The translations under genes were made by a program, and so were the position numbers. From Seonamhaeicola sp. (GTDB lineage Bacteria > Bacteroidota > Bacteroidia > Flavobacteriales > Flavobacteriaceae): a stretch of 64,000 nt of DNA. Positions 9,509-17,692 of this stretch are shown here, piece by piece. The stretch is taken from positions 19,556 through 83,555 of the forward strand of contig NZ_JANQJQ010000008.1 of NCBI RefSeq assembly GCF_028281565.1, given 5' to 3'. Below the pieces are notes generated by a model. It was not told the origin of the DNA, did no database searches, and saw only the letters and a program-made list of their open reading frames with translations. How positions within the stretch are numbered: the stretch's first letter is position 1; every line of letters starts with the position of its first letter.

Positions 9509-10902
9509 ATCTTTTAAAGTTTTCACATTTGTCTGAAGAAAAAGAAAACATACAACAGTTTGAGCTTACAGATGAACTTTTAGAGCAGGTAAGATTACTT
9601 GTCGAAGAACAAACCGACAAAGCATTACAAAAGCTTTTAAAGGAGTTTCATTATGCCGATATAGCCGAAATTCTGGATGAACTTAATCTGGAAGAGGCTA
9701 TTTATGTGATTAAACTTCTGGATTCCGAAACTACTTCAGATGTGTTGATGGAGCTCGATGAAGACAATCGGGAAAAAGTATTAAAAAATCTATCGGCTAA
9801 AGAAATTGCTGAGGAGATTGAGGAACTTGATACCGATGATGCTGCTGATATGATTGCAGAACTTCCTGAGGAACGTCGGCAGGAAGTCATTGCAAAAATT
9901 GAGGATGAAGAGCATAAGGAAGAAATTAAAGAACTTCTTACTTATGACGAAGATACTGCCGGGGGATTAATGGCCAAGGAGTTGGTCAAAGTATATGAAA
10001 CCTGGACGGTTGCAGGATGCCTGCGCCGGATCAGAGGGCAAGCGGAGGAGGTTACCAGAGTGCATTCGATCTACGTTGTGACAAAAGAAGAAAAACTAAT
10101 TGGTCGTTTATCTTTAAAAGATTTGATTGTTGCAAGGAACGATCAGAAAATAGCCGATATCTATATTTCTAATGTAGACTATGTGACTGTTGATGAAGAT
10201 GCCGAAGAAGTTGCCAAGGTCATGGCAAAATATGATTTGGAAGCCATTCCGGTAGTAGACGAGAACAAAACACTTTTAGGTAGAATTACTATTGATGATA
10301 TTGTAGATGTATTAAAGGAAGAAGCCGAAAAGGACTATCAGTTAGCGGCAGGTATTACCGGTGATGTAGATTCTGATGACAGTATCATAGAGCTCACACG
10401 AGCCCGTTTACCCTGGCTGTTTTTAGGCTTAATTGGTGGTGTAGGTGCCTTTTTGATCATGGAAGGGTTTCAGGAAGCCTTTAAACAATATGCCGTACTG
10501 TTCTTTTTTACGCCACTCATAGCTGCCATGGCTGGAAATGTTGGGGTACAATCCAGTGCCATCATAGTGCAGGGGTTGGCGAATGATGACGTTAAAGGAA
10601 GCATCAATAGCAGGCTCTTAAAAGAAATGCTGTTAGCAACACTCAATGGGTTTATTCTGGCTATATTCTTATTTCTATTTGTATGGAGTTATGATGGTAA
10701 TTTGACCAAAGCTCTGGCCATTTCAGTATCGTTAGTAGCCGTTATTATCATAGCGGGCTTAATAGGGACTTTTGTACCGCTTTTTTTAGATAAACGCGGT
10801 ATAGATCCGGCCATAGCCACCGGGCCTTTCATAACTACCAGCAATGATATTTTAGGTATTTTACTTTATTTCTGGATAGCTAAACTCATTCTTGGAATTT
10901 AA
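9505..10902 (+). CDS. mgtE: Magnesium transporter MgtE
   Basis: This is a magnesium channel of the inner membrane. Domain order is an acidic N domain (residues about 15-135), a tandem CBS pair (about 140-265) that senses cytosolic magnesium, then about five membrane helices. The membrane part includes [15 protein letters not shown] and [15 protein letters not shown], which are typical of the MgtE pore. The 465-residue product uses a TTG at 9505 that overlaps the rsmA stop (TTGA). A second TTG at 9529 is a possible alternative start. The repeat at 10906 follows directly. Confidence 0.94.
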   Translation: MNLLKFSHLSEEKENIQQFELTDELLEQVRLLVEEQTDKALQKLLKEFHYADIAEILDELNLEEAIYVIKLLDSETTSDVLMELDEDNREKVLKNLSAKEIAEEIEELDTDDAADMIAELPEERRQEVIAKIEDEEHKEEIKELLTYDEDTAGGLMAKELVKVYETWTVAGCLRRIRGQAEEVTRVHSIYVVTKEEKLIGRLSLKDLIVARNDQKIADIYISNVDYVTVDEDAEEVAKVMAKYDLEAIPVVDENKTLLGRITIDDIVDVLKEEAEKDYQLAAGITGDVDSDDSIIELTRARLPWLFLGLIGGVGAFLIMEGFQEAFKQYAVLFFFTPLIAAMAGNVGVQSSAIIVQGLANDDVKGSINSRLLKEMLLATLNGFILAIFLFLFVWSYDGNLTKALAISVSLVAVIIIAGLIGTFVPLFLDKRGIDPAIATGPFITTSNDILGILLYFWIAKLILGI

Positions 10903-10905
10903 TAT

Positions 10906-10985
10906 TTGGGCGTTCCCCTGCGGGCCGTGCTTTCCGTTGCAATCTTTTGAAAAACAAAAGGATTTCCACTGCAATCACTAACGCA
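10906..10985. repeat. Intergenic repeat with inverted CAATCTTTTG / CAAAAGGATT arms
   Basis: The stretch begins GGGCGTTCCCCTGCGGG and continues with GCAATCTTTTG, a short A-rich loop, then CAAAAGGATTTCCACTGCAA and CTAACGC. The CTTTTG/CAAAAG arms form a hairpin. From memory, closely similar elements are abundant between genes in many Flavobacteriaceae, but I cannot search for them here. It lies just before the promoter of the hydroxyacid dehydrogenase. Confidence 0.55.
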
Positions 10986-10993
10986 AAACTTCG

Positions 10994-11001
10994 TAATTTT
11001 G
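10994..11001 (+). promoter_or_regulatory. -7 promoter box of the D-2-hydroxyacid dehydrogenase gene
   Basis: TAATTTTG matches TAnnTTTG. With transcription starting near 11006, the leader is about a dozen bases before the ATG at 11019. No convincing -33 TTTG is seen, since the preceding bases belong to the repeat element. Confidence 0.6.
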
Positions 11002-11018
11002 CCCGATAATTATTGTAT

Positions 11019-11963
11019 ATGAAAGTCCTTCACTTAGATACCAATCAAGAACTATTAATCAATCAACTTAACGATTTAGGATTCACGAATCATGAAGATT
11101 ACACATCTTCAAAAGAAGCAGTGGAAGCTAAAATCTCAGAATATGATGGTATCGTTATCCGAAGTCGGTTTACCGTAGACAAACAGTTTTTAGATGCAGC
11201 AACTAATTTAAAGTTTATTGGCAGAGTAGGTGCCGGTTTGGAAAATATAGAGTGTGATTATGCCGAATCAAAGGGTATTTATTTGATTTCAGCACCTGAA
11301 GGTAACAGAAATGCTGTTGGAGAACACACTTTGGGAATGGTATTGTCATTATTCAATAAATTAAATAAGGCAGATGCTGAGGTTAGAACAGGTAAATGGC
11401 TACGGGAAGAAAACAGAGGCATTGAACTTGATGGAAAGACAGTAGGTATTATAGGTTATGGCAATATGGGAAAGGCTTTTGCCAAAAAGCTGAGAGGTTT
11501 TGAGGTTGAGGTGCTGTGTTTCGACATTAAAGACGGTGTTGGAGATGACAATGCCACTCAGGTAAGTTTATCAGAATTTCAGGAAACGGTAGATGTGGTC
11601 AGTTTACATACCCCTCAAACGCCCTTAACCTTAAAAATGATAAATTCCAGTTTTATTAATGCGTTTAAAAAACCATTTTGGTTTATCAATACGGCCAGGG
11701 GAAAAAGTGTGGTAACTTCAGATTTGGTTTCCGCCTTAAAAACCGGTAAAATTTTGGGTGCCGGATTAGATGTATTGGAATACGAAAAAGCATCATTTGA
11801 AAGTTTGTTTTCTACTGAAATGCCGAAAGCGTTTCAGTATTTAATACAAGCCGAAAATGTAATTTTATCACCCCATGTGGCTGGATGGACCATTGAAAGT
11901 AAAGCAAAATTAGCACAAACTATTGTAGATAAAATCAAAGCTTTTGTCATTCAGAAGAAGTGA
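11019..11963 (+). CDS. NAD-dependent D-2-hydroxyacid dehydrogenase (phosphoglycerate dehydrogenase-like)
   Basis: The 314-residue protein carries the Rossmann motif VGIIGYGNMGKAFAKKL (about residues 146-162), NTARGK with the substrate-binding arginine region, and PHVAGWT with the catalytic histidine near the C-terminus. It lacks the regulatory ACT domain of full-length SerA, as short 3-phosphoglycerate dehydrogenases do. It could act in serine synthesis or on another 2-hydroxyacid, and the sequence alone does not decide. The ATG at 11019 is preferred over a TTG six bases upstream. The gene stands alone between two repeat-containing gaps. Confidence 0.88.
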   Translation: MKVLHLDTNQELLINQLNDLGFTNHEDYTSSKEAVEAKISEYDGIVIRSRFTVDKQFLDAATNLKFIGRVGAGLENIECDYAESKGIYLISAPEGNRNAVGEHTLGMVLSLFNKLNKADAEVRTGKWLREENRGIELDGKTVGIIGYGNMGKAFAKKLRGFEVEVLCFDIKDGVGDDNATQVSLSEFQETVDVVSLHTPQTPLTLKMINSSFINAFKKPFWFINTARGKSVVTSDLVSALKTGKILGAGLDVLEYEKASFESLFSTEMPKAFQYLIQAENVILSPHVAGWTIESKAKLAQTIVDKIKAFVIQKK

Positions 11964-12012
11964 AACGACTGAAGAATCTCTTCAACCCAACTAAGGGTTT
12001 TGTCACTTAGAG

Positions 12013-12034
12013 TATCCCGATTTTAATCGGGATG
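12013..12034. repeat. Short perfect inverted repeat
   Basis: ATCCCGATTttAATCGGGAT is a perfect palindrome with a 2-base centre, located between the dehydrogenase and the LuxR-type gene. A similar CCCGATAGCTATCGGG core lies inside the repeat at 41313, so it may be a repeat fragment. Without a T run it is not a convincing terminator. Confidence 0.45.
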
Positions 12035-12073
12035 CATCGAAAAGTAAATAATTATATTTCCTATTTTTAATAC

Positions 12074-12484
12074 ATGAAGAAAACTATTTTTGTTTTTGCT
12101 CTTCTCATTTTTGCCATACTCTTATTGTTTCAAATAAGTAAATATGCTGTGCTTTCCGGGAGCTTAAAAATGGAGATCATCATTGCTGTAATAGCCATTG
12201 TATTCTTGATTATAGGTATTTATATCAATAAAAAGAGTTTGCATAAAAATCAAACACCTTCTACCGAAATCAATCACAACAAGGTTGCAGAATTAGAAAT
12301 TACCGAACGCGAATATGAAGTGCTTCAAGCCATTTCGGAAGGCTTATCCAATAAAGAAATAGCCGATAAATTGTTCCTTTCGGAAAGCACCATCAAAACA
12401 CATGTGTCTAACTTATTAGTTAAATTAAATGCCAAACGGCGCACCCAAGCATTACAAATTGCAAAGGATTATCAAATAATTTAA
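12074..12484 (+). CDS. Membrane-anchored LuxR-type HTH regulator, 136 aa
   Basis: Two hydrophobic helices occupy about residues 3-25 and 34-53. A short linker is followed by a LuxR/GerE helix-turn-helix (residues about 72-133) with the typical TEREYEVLQAISEGLSNKEIADKLFLS and ESTIKTHVSNLLVKL segments. There is no receiver or ligand-binding domain. It would therefore be a transcription factor tethered to the inner membrane, with a signal-sensing mechanism that cannot be read from the sequence. No autoregulatory operator is obvious upstream. Confidence 0.85.
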   Translation: MKKTIFVFALLIFAILLLFQISKYAVLSGSLKMEIIIAVIAIVFLIIGIYINKKSLHKNQTPSTEINHNKVAELEITEREYEVLQAISEGLSNKEIADKLFLSESTIKTHVSNLLVKLNAKRRTQALQIAKDYQII

Positions 12485-12501
12485 AGGCATTTGGTAAACC
12501 T

Positions 12502-12579
12502 CCAAGGTCTTTTTTTGGACCTTGTAAGTATACTTACTTGTTTTGGATACCTACAAGGTTTGCAAAACCTTGCAGGATA
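12502..12579. repeat. Two intergenic hairpins (CAAGGTC and CCTxCAAGG types)
   Basis: CAAGGTC (12503-12509) pairs with GACCTTG (12518-12524) around a T-rich loop. A second hairpin runs CCTACAAGGTTTGCAAAACC followed by TTGCAGG. The second type resembles dispersed Bacteroidota repeats. Either may also end transcription of the LuxR-type gene, although no proper T tail follows. Confidence 0.45.
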
Positions 12580-12713
12580 TGGTTTAAAGATTTACAAATT
12601 AAAAAATTCATGTACTTTTATACTGAAGTACCAGGGCTTTGGTACTTTAGTATGACCCCTAAAATGCCGTTGCTGCCTACTTTTGAATTGTTAATCTTTA
12701 AAAACGAATATTT

Positions 12714-13172
12714 ATGCAATCAACAATTTTAAAGTATGGTTTTTACGGTTTGTTAACCGGTTTAATTATTTTTTTACTTCACCTGACATTAGGGAAGGAT
12801 CTGAGTTATTCAACCAACGAGATTTTAGGGTATATCTCTATTTTTATATCCTTATCGTTTGTGTTCTTTGGTATTAAGCATTACCGGGATAAAGTAAATA
12901 ACGGGGCGGTATCTTTTGGGAAAGCACTTTTAATAGGGGTGTTAATTTCAGTTTTGGTAGCTATTGGTATTGCTCTGGCCGATTTTATTTATACCCAATT
13001 TATTAACCCGGAATGGTTTGAAAATTATTATAAAATGATGCGTGATGCCGGTAAAGAAGATGAGATCATGGAAATGACAAGCCTTACGGCCGGCATATTT
13101 ATGTTTTCTTTGGTCACGGTTATCGGATTTATTATATCTTTAATTTCGGGTTTAATATTACAACGTAAATAG
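12714..13172 (+). CDS. DUF4199 family membrane protein
   Basis: The 152-residue protein has four predicted membrane helices at about residues 8-26, 39-58, 73-98 and 125-149. A polar loop between helices 3 and 4 contains NPEWFENYYKMMRDAGKEDE. This helix pattern and loop are characteristic of DUF4199, an uncharacterised Bacteroidota family. A promoter-like TACTTTTA lies at 12613-12620, giving a leader of about 90 bases. The following genes (DUF1801, VOC, TauE) are close, so they may form one transcript. Confidence 0.8.
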   Translation: MQSTILKYGFYGLLTGLIIFLLHLTLGKDLSYSTNEILGYISIFISLSFVFFGIKHYRDKVNNGAVSFGKALLIGVLISVLVAIGIALADFIYTQFINPEWFENYYKMMRDAGKEDEIMEMTSLTAGIFMFSLVTVIGFIISLISGLILQRK

Positions 13173-13179
13173 TACTGTT

Positions 13180-13644
13180 ATGAGATCTGAAGCTACGACG
13201 CCCCAACAATATTTAGACGAATTATCGGAAGACCGAAAAGAACCAATACTAAAATTAAGGCAACAAATTTTAGATAATCTACCCGAAGGTATAGAAGAAC
13301 AAATGGGCTATGGAATGCTGGGATATGTTATTCCGCATTCGGTGTATCCGGAGGGCTACCACTGTACGCCTGAGCTTCCGCTGCCATTTATGAATTTGGC
13401 ATCGCAAAAAAACTTTATAGGGGTTTACAGTATGACCATTTATGCGAAAAAAGGATTGTATGACTGGTTTACTTCAGAATACGCAAAGAGATGCAGGTAT
13501 AAACTGGATATGGGGAAAAGTTGTATTCGGTTAAAACGGATGGATGATATTCCTTATGAACTTATCGGGGAACTTACCGGTAAAATAAGTACTGAAGAGT
13601 GGATACAGATTTATGAAGATTCCATTAAAAACAGAAAAAAATGA
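13180..13644 (+). CDS. DUF1801 domain protein
   Basis: The 154-residue soluble protein begins with the helical PQQYLDELSEDRKEPILKLR segment. It continues with EEQMGYGMLGYVIP and, near the C-terminus, YKLDMGKSCIRLKRMDDIPYE, as in DUF1801 (YdhG-like) proteins, whose fold resembles frataxin. Some relatives have been proposed as iron chaperones, but no function is established. The last four bases overlap the start of the VOC gene (ATGA arrangement), which suggests coupled translation. Confidence 0.8.
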   Translation: MRSEATTPQQYLDELSEDRKEPILKLRQQILDNLPEGIEEQMGYGMLGYVIPHSVYPEGYHCTPELPLPFMNLASQKNFIGVYSMTIYAKKGLYDWFTSEYAKRCRYKLDMGKSCIRLKRMDDIPYELIGELTGKISTEEWIQIYEDSIKNRKK

Positions 13645-14027
13645 ACAAACGAGTAACAGGAATAGGCGGGTTGTTTTTTAAAACAAAAGACCCTAAGGCC
13701 ACTAAAGATTGGTACAAAAAGTACTTGGGTTTTAATACGGATGATTACGGTTGCACCTTTTGGTGGAAAGATAAGGAAGGCAACGATTGTTCTACACAAT
13801 GGAGTCCTTTTTCTGAAAATACGTCCTATTATGAGCCGTCAAAAAAGGATTTTATGTTCAATTACCGTGTGGAGAATTTACACGAATTGATTACAACGTT
13901 AAAAGAAGAGGGCGTGACTGTGGTTGGTGATATTGAAGAATATGACTATGGTAAATTCGGTTGGATTTTAGATAACGACGGCAATAAGATAGAACTCTGG
14001 GAACCGGTTGATGCGGCTTTTAAATAA
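13641..14027 (+). CDS. VOC family protein (glyoxalase/bleomycin resistance fold)
   Basis: The 128-residue product begins with RVTGIGGLFFKTKDPKATKD, the usual first strand and helix of a VOC module, and ends with GNKIELWEP, where the metal-binding glutamate of the second module half normally sits. It is the size of a single VOC domain pair that dimerises. The family includes isomerases, dioxygenases and drug-binding proteins, so the reaction is open. The ATG overlaps the DUF1801 stop. Confidence 0.82.
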   Translation: MNKRVTGIGGLFFKTKDPKATKDWYKKYLGFNTDDYGCTFWWKDKEGNDCSTQWSPFSENTSYYEPSKKDFMFNYRVENLHELITTLKEEGVTVVGDIEEYDYGKFGWILDNDGNKIELWEPVDAAFK

Positions 14028-14033
14028 CATACT

Positions 14034-14798
14034 TTGGGAATAACCGAAATCCTTCAATCACATAATTTATCGCTTTTTAAATGGGTAGCCATTGGTATAG
14101 CTGCTTTTGTTTTGGGTATATCCAAATCCGGTATCAAGGGCATTGGTATTGTCATTATTTTGATCTTAGCCTTTGTTTTTGGAGAAAAAGCTTCTACCGG
14201 AATACTGTTACCTATGCTTATAAGTGCCGATATTCTGGCAGTAAGTTATTATAACAGGCATACCCAATGGAAATTTATCAGAATGCTTTTACCCTGGATG
14301 GTTGTTGGGGTTTTGTTTGGTGTTTGGGTAGGTGATGCTATTTCTGAAGTTGTCTTTAAACGGGTTATGGCCATTATCATTATTGGTAGCATCCTTATCA
14401 TGTGGTATTTTGAACGTCGTAAATCCACATCCGTACCACATAATAAGACCTTTTCGTACTCCACAGGATTTTTGGCTGGATTTGCTACCATGATAGGTAA
14501 CCTGGCGGGACCAATAGCAAACATTTACTTTCTCGCTATGCGATTACCGAAAAATGAGTTTATAGGTACGGCAGCATGGTTATTCTTCATTGTGAATGTA
14601 TTCAAACTGCCATTTCATTTTTTTGTTTGGAAAACGGTTTCAAAAGATACTTTAGTTCTTAATTTGACCCTGTTTCCGGCAGTGGTTATGGGCTTTTTTG
14701 TAGGAGCAAAAGTGATAAAGCTTATTTCTAATTCAAACTACAGGCGTTTTATAATAATAGTTACAGCTATTGGGGGGATCATCATGTTATTCCGATAG
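14034..14798 (+). CDS. TauE/SafE family sulfite-type exporter
   Basis: This 254-residue inner-membrane protein has seven to eight hydrophobic helices. GISKSGIKGIGIVIILIL is the first conserved TauE/SafE motif, and an inverted second half follows (FATMIGNLAGPIANIYFLAMRLPKNEF). Family members export sulfite, sulfonates or other organosulfur anions, and the substrate here is unknown. No ATG is available, so a TTG at 14034, six bases after the VOC stop, is the likely start and fits an operon with the preceding genes. Confidence 0.85.
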   Translation: MGITEILQSHNLSLFKWVAIGIAAFVLGISKSGIKGIGIVIILILAFVFGEKASTGILLPMLISADILAVSYYNRHTQWKFIRMLLPWMVVGVLFGVWVGDAISEVVFKRVMAIIIIGSILIMWYFERRKSTSVPHNKTFSYSTGFLAGFATMIGNLAGPIANIYFLAMRLPKNEFIGTAAWLFFIVNVFKLPFHFFVWKTVSKDTLVLNLTLFPAVVMGFFVGAKVIKLISNSNYRRFIIIVTAIGGIIMLFR

Positions 14799-14899
14799 GA
14801 AGATGTTATTAAACTGTAACGGAATTGAAATTTAAAAGACAGATAATATAAAGTGAATTTAAATTTTTAATTTTATAGTCTAACCATAAATAAAATACA

Positions 14900-15349
14900 A
14901 TGTCTGACGAAAAAAGTTTAAGCGACGACCTAAACGATATGTTAGGAGACGCCAAAGAAGGAGCAAAAAAAGCTGCCGATAAAGCAGGGGAAATAGCCGG
15001 AGAAGCTAAAGAAAAAGCCAAAGAGTTTGCAGAAGAAGCCAAGGAAGCTGCTTCTGAGTTTGCCGATGAAGCTAAAGAAGCCTTTGATAAAGCTACCGGA
15101 GATAATAAAAAGGTGCTTGCCGGGATTTTGGCCCTGTTATTAGGTACCATCGGAATTCACAAATTTATTTTAGGATATAATAAAGAAGGTATCATATTTC
15201 TGGTTATGGCCATATTAGGTATTTTTACTTGTGGAATAACTTCGGGAATTGCCTGGGTGATTGGCGTAGTGGAAGGAATCATCTATTTAACAAAGTCGGA
15301 TGAGGAATTTTATAACACTTATCAGGCCGGTAAAAAAGCCTGGTTTTAA
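14900..15349 (+). CDS. TM2-domain protein with an amphipathic Ala/Glu/Lys repeat N-terminus
   Basis: Residues about 1-70 are very rich in A, K and E and repeat an AKEKAKEFAEEAKEA-like unit of roughly 11 residues, resembling LEA or apolipoprotein-like amphipathic helices. Residues about 72-135 form a TM2 domain: two membrane helices with the conserved GTIGIHKFILGYNKEGI loop. The TM2 part places it in the membrane, with the helical tail in the cytoplasm or lying on the membrane. The function of TM2 proteins is unknown. A strong terminator follows. Confidence 0.8.
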   Translation: MSDEKSLSDDLNDMLGDAKEGAKKAADKAGEIAGEAKEKAKEFAEEAKEAASEFADEAKEAFDKATGDNKKVLAGILALLLGTIGIHKFILGYNKEGIIFLVMAILGIFTCGITSGIAWVIGVVEGIIYLTKSDEEFYNTYQAGKKAWF

Positions 15350-15360
15350 TATATAAAAAG

Positions 15361-15397
15361 ATAAAAAAGTCAAAATAAGTGCGTTTTGACTTTTTTA
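15361..15397 (+). terminator. Rho-independent terminator after the TM2 gene
   Basis: AAAAAAGTCAAAA pairs with TTTTGACTTTTTT around an 8-base loop, with a T tail. It separates the TM2 gene from the arsR promoter. Confidence 0.8.
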
Positions 15398-15409
15398 TTT
15401 AAGTTTAAT

Positions 15410-15425
15410 ATCGTAATATTGCAAT
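15410..15425 (+). promoter_or_regulatory. Candidate ArsR operator
   Basis: ATCGTAATATTGCAAT is an imperfect inverted repeat (half sites ATcGtAAT and ATTGCaAT) 16 bases upstream of the arsR start. Position and symmetry fit an autoregulatory ArsR-family binding site overlapping the promoter. Confidence 0.55.
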
Positions 15426-15441
15426 ATATAAATATAAAATT

Positions 15442-15765
15442 ATGGGAATTACCAAATCACAAATATTTACCCAAAAGCAAAATGACCTGGCTCAGTTTTT
15501 TAAAGTATTAGGGCATCCGGCAAGAGTAGCAATACTTCAATATATAAGTAATCAGAATGCTTGTATCTGTAATGATCTGGTTGATGAGATCGGGTTAGCT
15601 CAGGCTACCATATCCCAGCATTTAAAAGAACTAAAAAGTGTAGGGTTGATCAAGGGTGAAGTTGAAGGTAAGAGCATGTGTTATTGTATTAACGTGGATC
15701 GTTGGACAGACATTCAGGATGAACTAAACGTATTCTTTAACACAACCAAAGCGAATTGTTGCTGA
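15442..15765 (+). CDS. ArsR/SmtB family metalloregulator
   Basis: The 107-residue protein has a winged helix fold: FKVLGHPARVAILQYI, the recognition region LAQATISQHLKELKSVGLI, and the wing GEVEGKSMCYCI. The segment NACICNDLVDEIGL carries two cysteines, like the ELCVC metal site of classical ArsR repressors. Further cysteines lie in MCYCI and in the terminal CC. It most probably represses its own operon until arsenite or a similar thiophilic ion binds. It heads a three-gene run with the DUF6428 and arsenate-reductase-like genes. Confidence 0.9.
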   Translation: MGITKSQIFTQKQNDLAQFFKVLGHPARVAILQYISNQNACICNDLVDEIGLAQATISQHLKELKSVGLIKGEVEGKSMCYCINVDRWTDIQDELNVFFNTTKANCC

Positions 15766-15841
15766 CCACATCCTATAACGGGGATTTAAATATCTCATTC
15801 AAACGGAAAACTAGGGAGAATAATTATTAAAATTTAAACTT

Positions 15842-16363
15842 ATGAAAACACAAGAATTATTTAATATACTGGAACAACACCGGGATAAATCGTTACTATT
15901 TGAATACGCCCCTGATTTATTTGTCGGGGCCAATTATCATATAACCGAAGTAAAGCATTTAGCCGTTGAATCTGTGGATTGTGGCTCAAAAACCGATAGC
16001 TGGAATGAAACTATTATTCAATTGTGGGAAAGCCCGGAAGAAACGGGTAAAACAGATTACATGTCAGTTTATAAGGCTTTAGGCATTCTTAAAAAAGTAG
16101 GTAAGATGAAGCCATATCATTTAGAGGCTGAAGTGAAGTTTGAATACAGTAATGCAGCATTTCATACGGCTCAGTTATTTGTTAACGATTTCGAAATACG
16201 AAACAACAATTTAATCTTTAAGTTAGCCGTTGAAAAAACCAATTGTAAAGCAAAGGAAACATGTGGTATTTCGACAGAGCTTAATAAAACTGTTTCTGCA
16301 GAAAAAGAACTTGCTTTAGCAGGAGGTGAACCCTGTTGTTCTCCGGACGGAAATTGCTGTTAA
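15842..16363 (+). CDS. DUF6428 family protein with Cys-rich tail
   Basis: The 173-residue soluble protein fits DUF6428, an uncharacterised family that sits beside arsR genes in Bacteroidota. Its last 50 residues hold three cysteine clusters (NCKAKETC, PCCSPDG and NCC at the very end), which suggests binding of a thiophilic metal or metalloid. It starts 76 bases after arsR on the same strand. A role in arsenic handling is an inference from position and cysteines. Confidence 0.75.
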   Translation: MKTQELFNILEQHRDKSLLFEYAPDLFVGANYHITEVKHLAVESVDCGSKTDSWNETIIQLWESPEETGKTDYMSVYKALGILKKVGKMKPYHLEAEVKFEYSNAAFHTAQLFVNDFEIRNNNLIFKLAVEKTNCKAKETCGISTELNKTVSAEKELALAGGEPCCSPDGNCC

Positions 16364-16445
16364 AATTTGTCATTCCCATGTTGGCAGGGATCCATTAAGA
16401 ATTGGTAAATTAAAAATAGAAGGCTGTCTAAAAAGTATCAAAAGC

Positions 16446-16474
16446 TGTCAACCTGAACCCGTTTCAGGCTGACA
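16446..16474. repeat. Interspersed palindromic repeat (TGTCA-nn-CTGAA family)
   Basis: TGTCAACCTGAA and TTTCAGGCTGACA form a hairpin with CCCG in the centre. It is the same family as the repeats at 5392 and 40666. Just upstream, GGCTGTCTAAAAAG resembles the terminal arm of the repeat at 41313. It lies between DUF6428 and the phosphatase-like gene and may weaken their co-transcription. Confidence 0.6.
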
Positions 16475-16518
16475 AAGCATTACTTTTTTAACTATAGAAT
16501 TCAACCTCAAATAAAAAA

Positions 16519-17139
16519 ATGAATAGAACATTGTTTGAAGAAATAAATAAGACGATTGAATCTTTAAAAACAAATACTATTTCAGAAGAAAGAAAAGAGG
16601 TTCTTAATCCTTTGGTAGATTATTTAAAAGAGAAGATTGAGGCTAGAGCACCCGTCAGATTAAATTTTATCTGTACACATAATTCAAGAAGAAGTCATTT
16701 ATCTCAAATTTGGGCACAAACCATGGCGGCTTATTTTAATATTGAAAATGTGTCTTGTTATTCAGGAGGAACCGAAGCTACAGCTATGTTTCGCAAAGTG
16801 GGTGAGACTTTAGTTAACCAAGGGTTCAAAATGGCTAAATTATCTGAAGGAAATAACCCGGTTTATAGTATTAGGTATTCGGATAATGACCCTTCAATTA
16901 TTGCTTTTTCAAAACAATATGGTGATGATTTTAACCCAGCTTCAGAATTTGCAGCCATTATGACCTGTTCATCGGCAGATGAAGGTTGTCCCATGGTTTT
17001 TGGTTGTGATAAACGTATCGCCATCACCTATGAAGATCCTAAGAAATCCGATGGGACATCACAACAAACAGAAACCTATTTTAACAGAAGTTTGGAAATA
17101 GCTACTGAGATGAAGTTTGTGTTTTCTGATTTGAAATAG
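16519..17139 (+). CDS. Arsenate reductase-like low-molecular-weight protein tyrosine phosphatase
   Basis: The 206-residue product has an N-terminal helical extension of about 45 residues and then a phosphatase loop, FICTHNSRRSHLSQIWA, which contains the CX5R signature with the nucleophilic cysteine. Later cysteines in IMTCSSADEGCPMVFGC resemble the resolving cysteines of thioredoxin-coupled ArsC. YEDPKKSDGT carries the DP pair that supplies the general acid. The likely role is reduction of arsenate to arsenite or a related phosphatase step. No efflux gene follows, so export would depend on another locus. Confidence 0.8.
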   Translation: MNRTLFEEINKTIESLKTNTISEERKEVLNPLVDYLKEKIEARAPVRLNFICTHNSRRSHLSQIWAQTMAAYFNIENVSCYSGGTEATAMFRKVGETLVNQGFKMAKLSEGNNPVYSIRYSDNDPSIIAFSKQYGDDFNPASEFAAIMTCSSADEGCPMVFGCDKRIAITYEDPKKSDGTSQQTETYFNRSLEIATEMKFVFSDLK

Positions 17140-17277
17140 GATATTATGGTTTATCTCTTTGTCTGAAATTTAAAAAAGGATTATACTTTATTAATGCTTA
17201 TGCATTTTACTCAAAATGCCCAATAATTTTTTAAGATAAATATAATCCCTTCATTACTGTTGACCGGAAATAAAGCC

Positions 17278-17490
17278 TTAAAGGCTGTCTTTTTGTCCTT
17301 TCAAAAATTTAATTTTGTCTTTTATATCATGGATAGCAAATACACACAAAATAGCTATCACAATCAAAGTAATAAGGAAATCAGTCTCGTTTTCTGCATC
17401 TACACCAACAAATGAATAATAAGTAAACGCGGTTAGTATTAATATTAGATACAGGATAATTTTTGGGGTTAAGATTTTAAATAGTTTCAT
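17278..17490 (-). CDS. Small two-helix membrane protein
   Basis: From the ATG at 17490 the product has 70 residues (MKLFKILTPKII...). Two membrane helices are predicted, at about residues 8-30 and 37-55, followed by a basic tail DIKDKIKFLKGQKD. An ATG at 17523 would add 11 residues. I recognise no family. It lies alone between the arsenic-type group and the acyltransferase gene. Confidence 0.5.
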   Translation of the reverse strand: MKLFKILTPKIILYLILILTAFTYYSFVGVDAENETDFLITLIVIAILCVFAIHDIKDKIKFLKGQKDSL

Positions 17491-17692
17491 AGGGGGAGTA
17501 TTAATTAGTTTTATCAAAAACATTTATCAAAAAGCATGCCAAAACAAAAACTTTTCTTACATTAAATGTCTTATTATAACGTTATTTATTTGTAATTATT
17601 ATCTGGCAAATATAAACAAATTTTGATAAGCTTTTGATTGAAGTAAATAGAAAAGAAAGAGCGCCTATTGGTGATGGTTTTGAATAAAGTAA

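Noticed and set aside
12538..12732. 64-residue plus-strand frame before the DUF4199 gene
   Set aside because: It runs across the hairpin repeats and the promoter box TACTTTTA, and its peptide has no domain-like composition.
14809..15150. 113-residue minus-strand frame opposite the TM2 gene
   Set aside because: Its Ser/Ala-rich repeats are the reverse reading of the Ala/Glu/Lys repeats in the TM2 protein; the real gene has the TM2 domain and a terminator.
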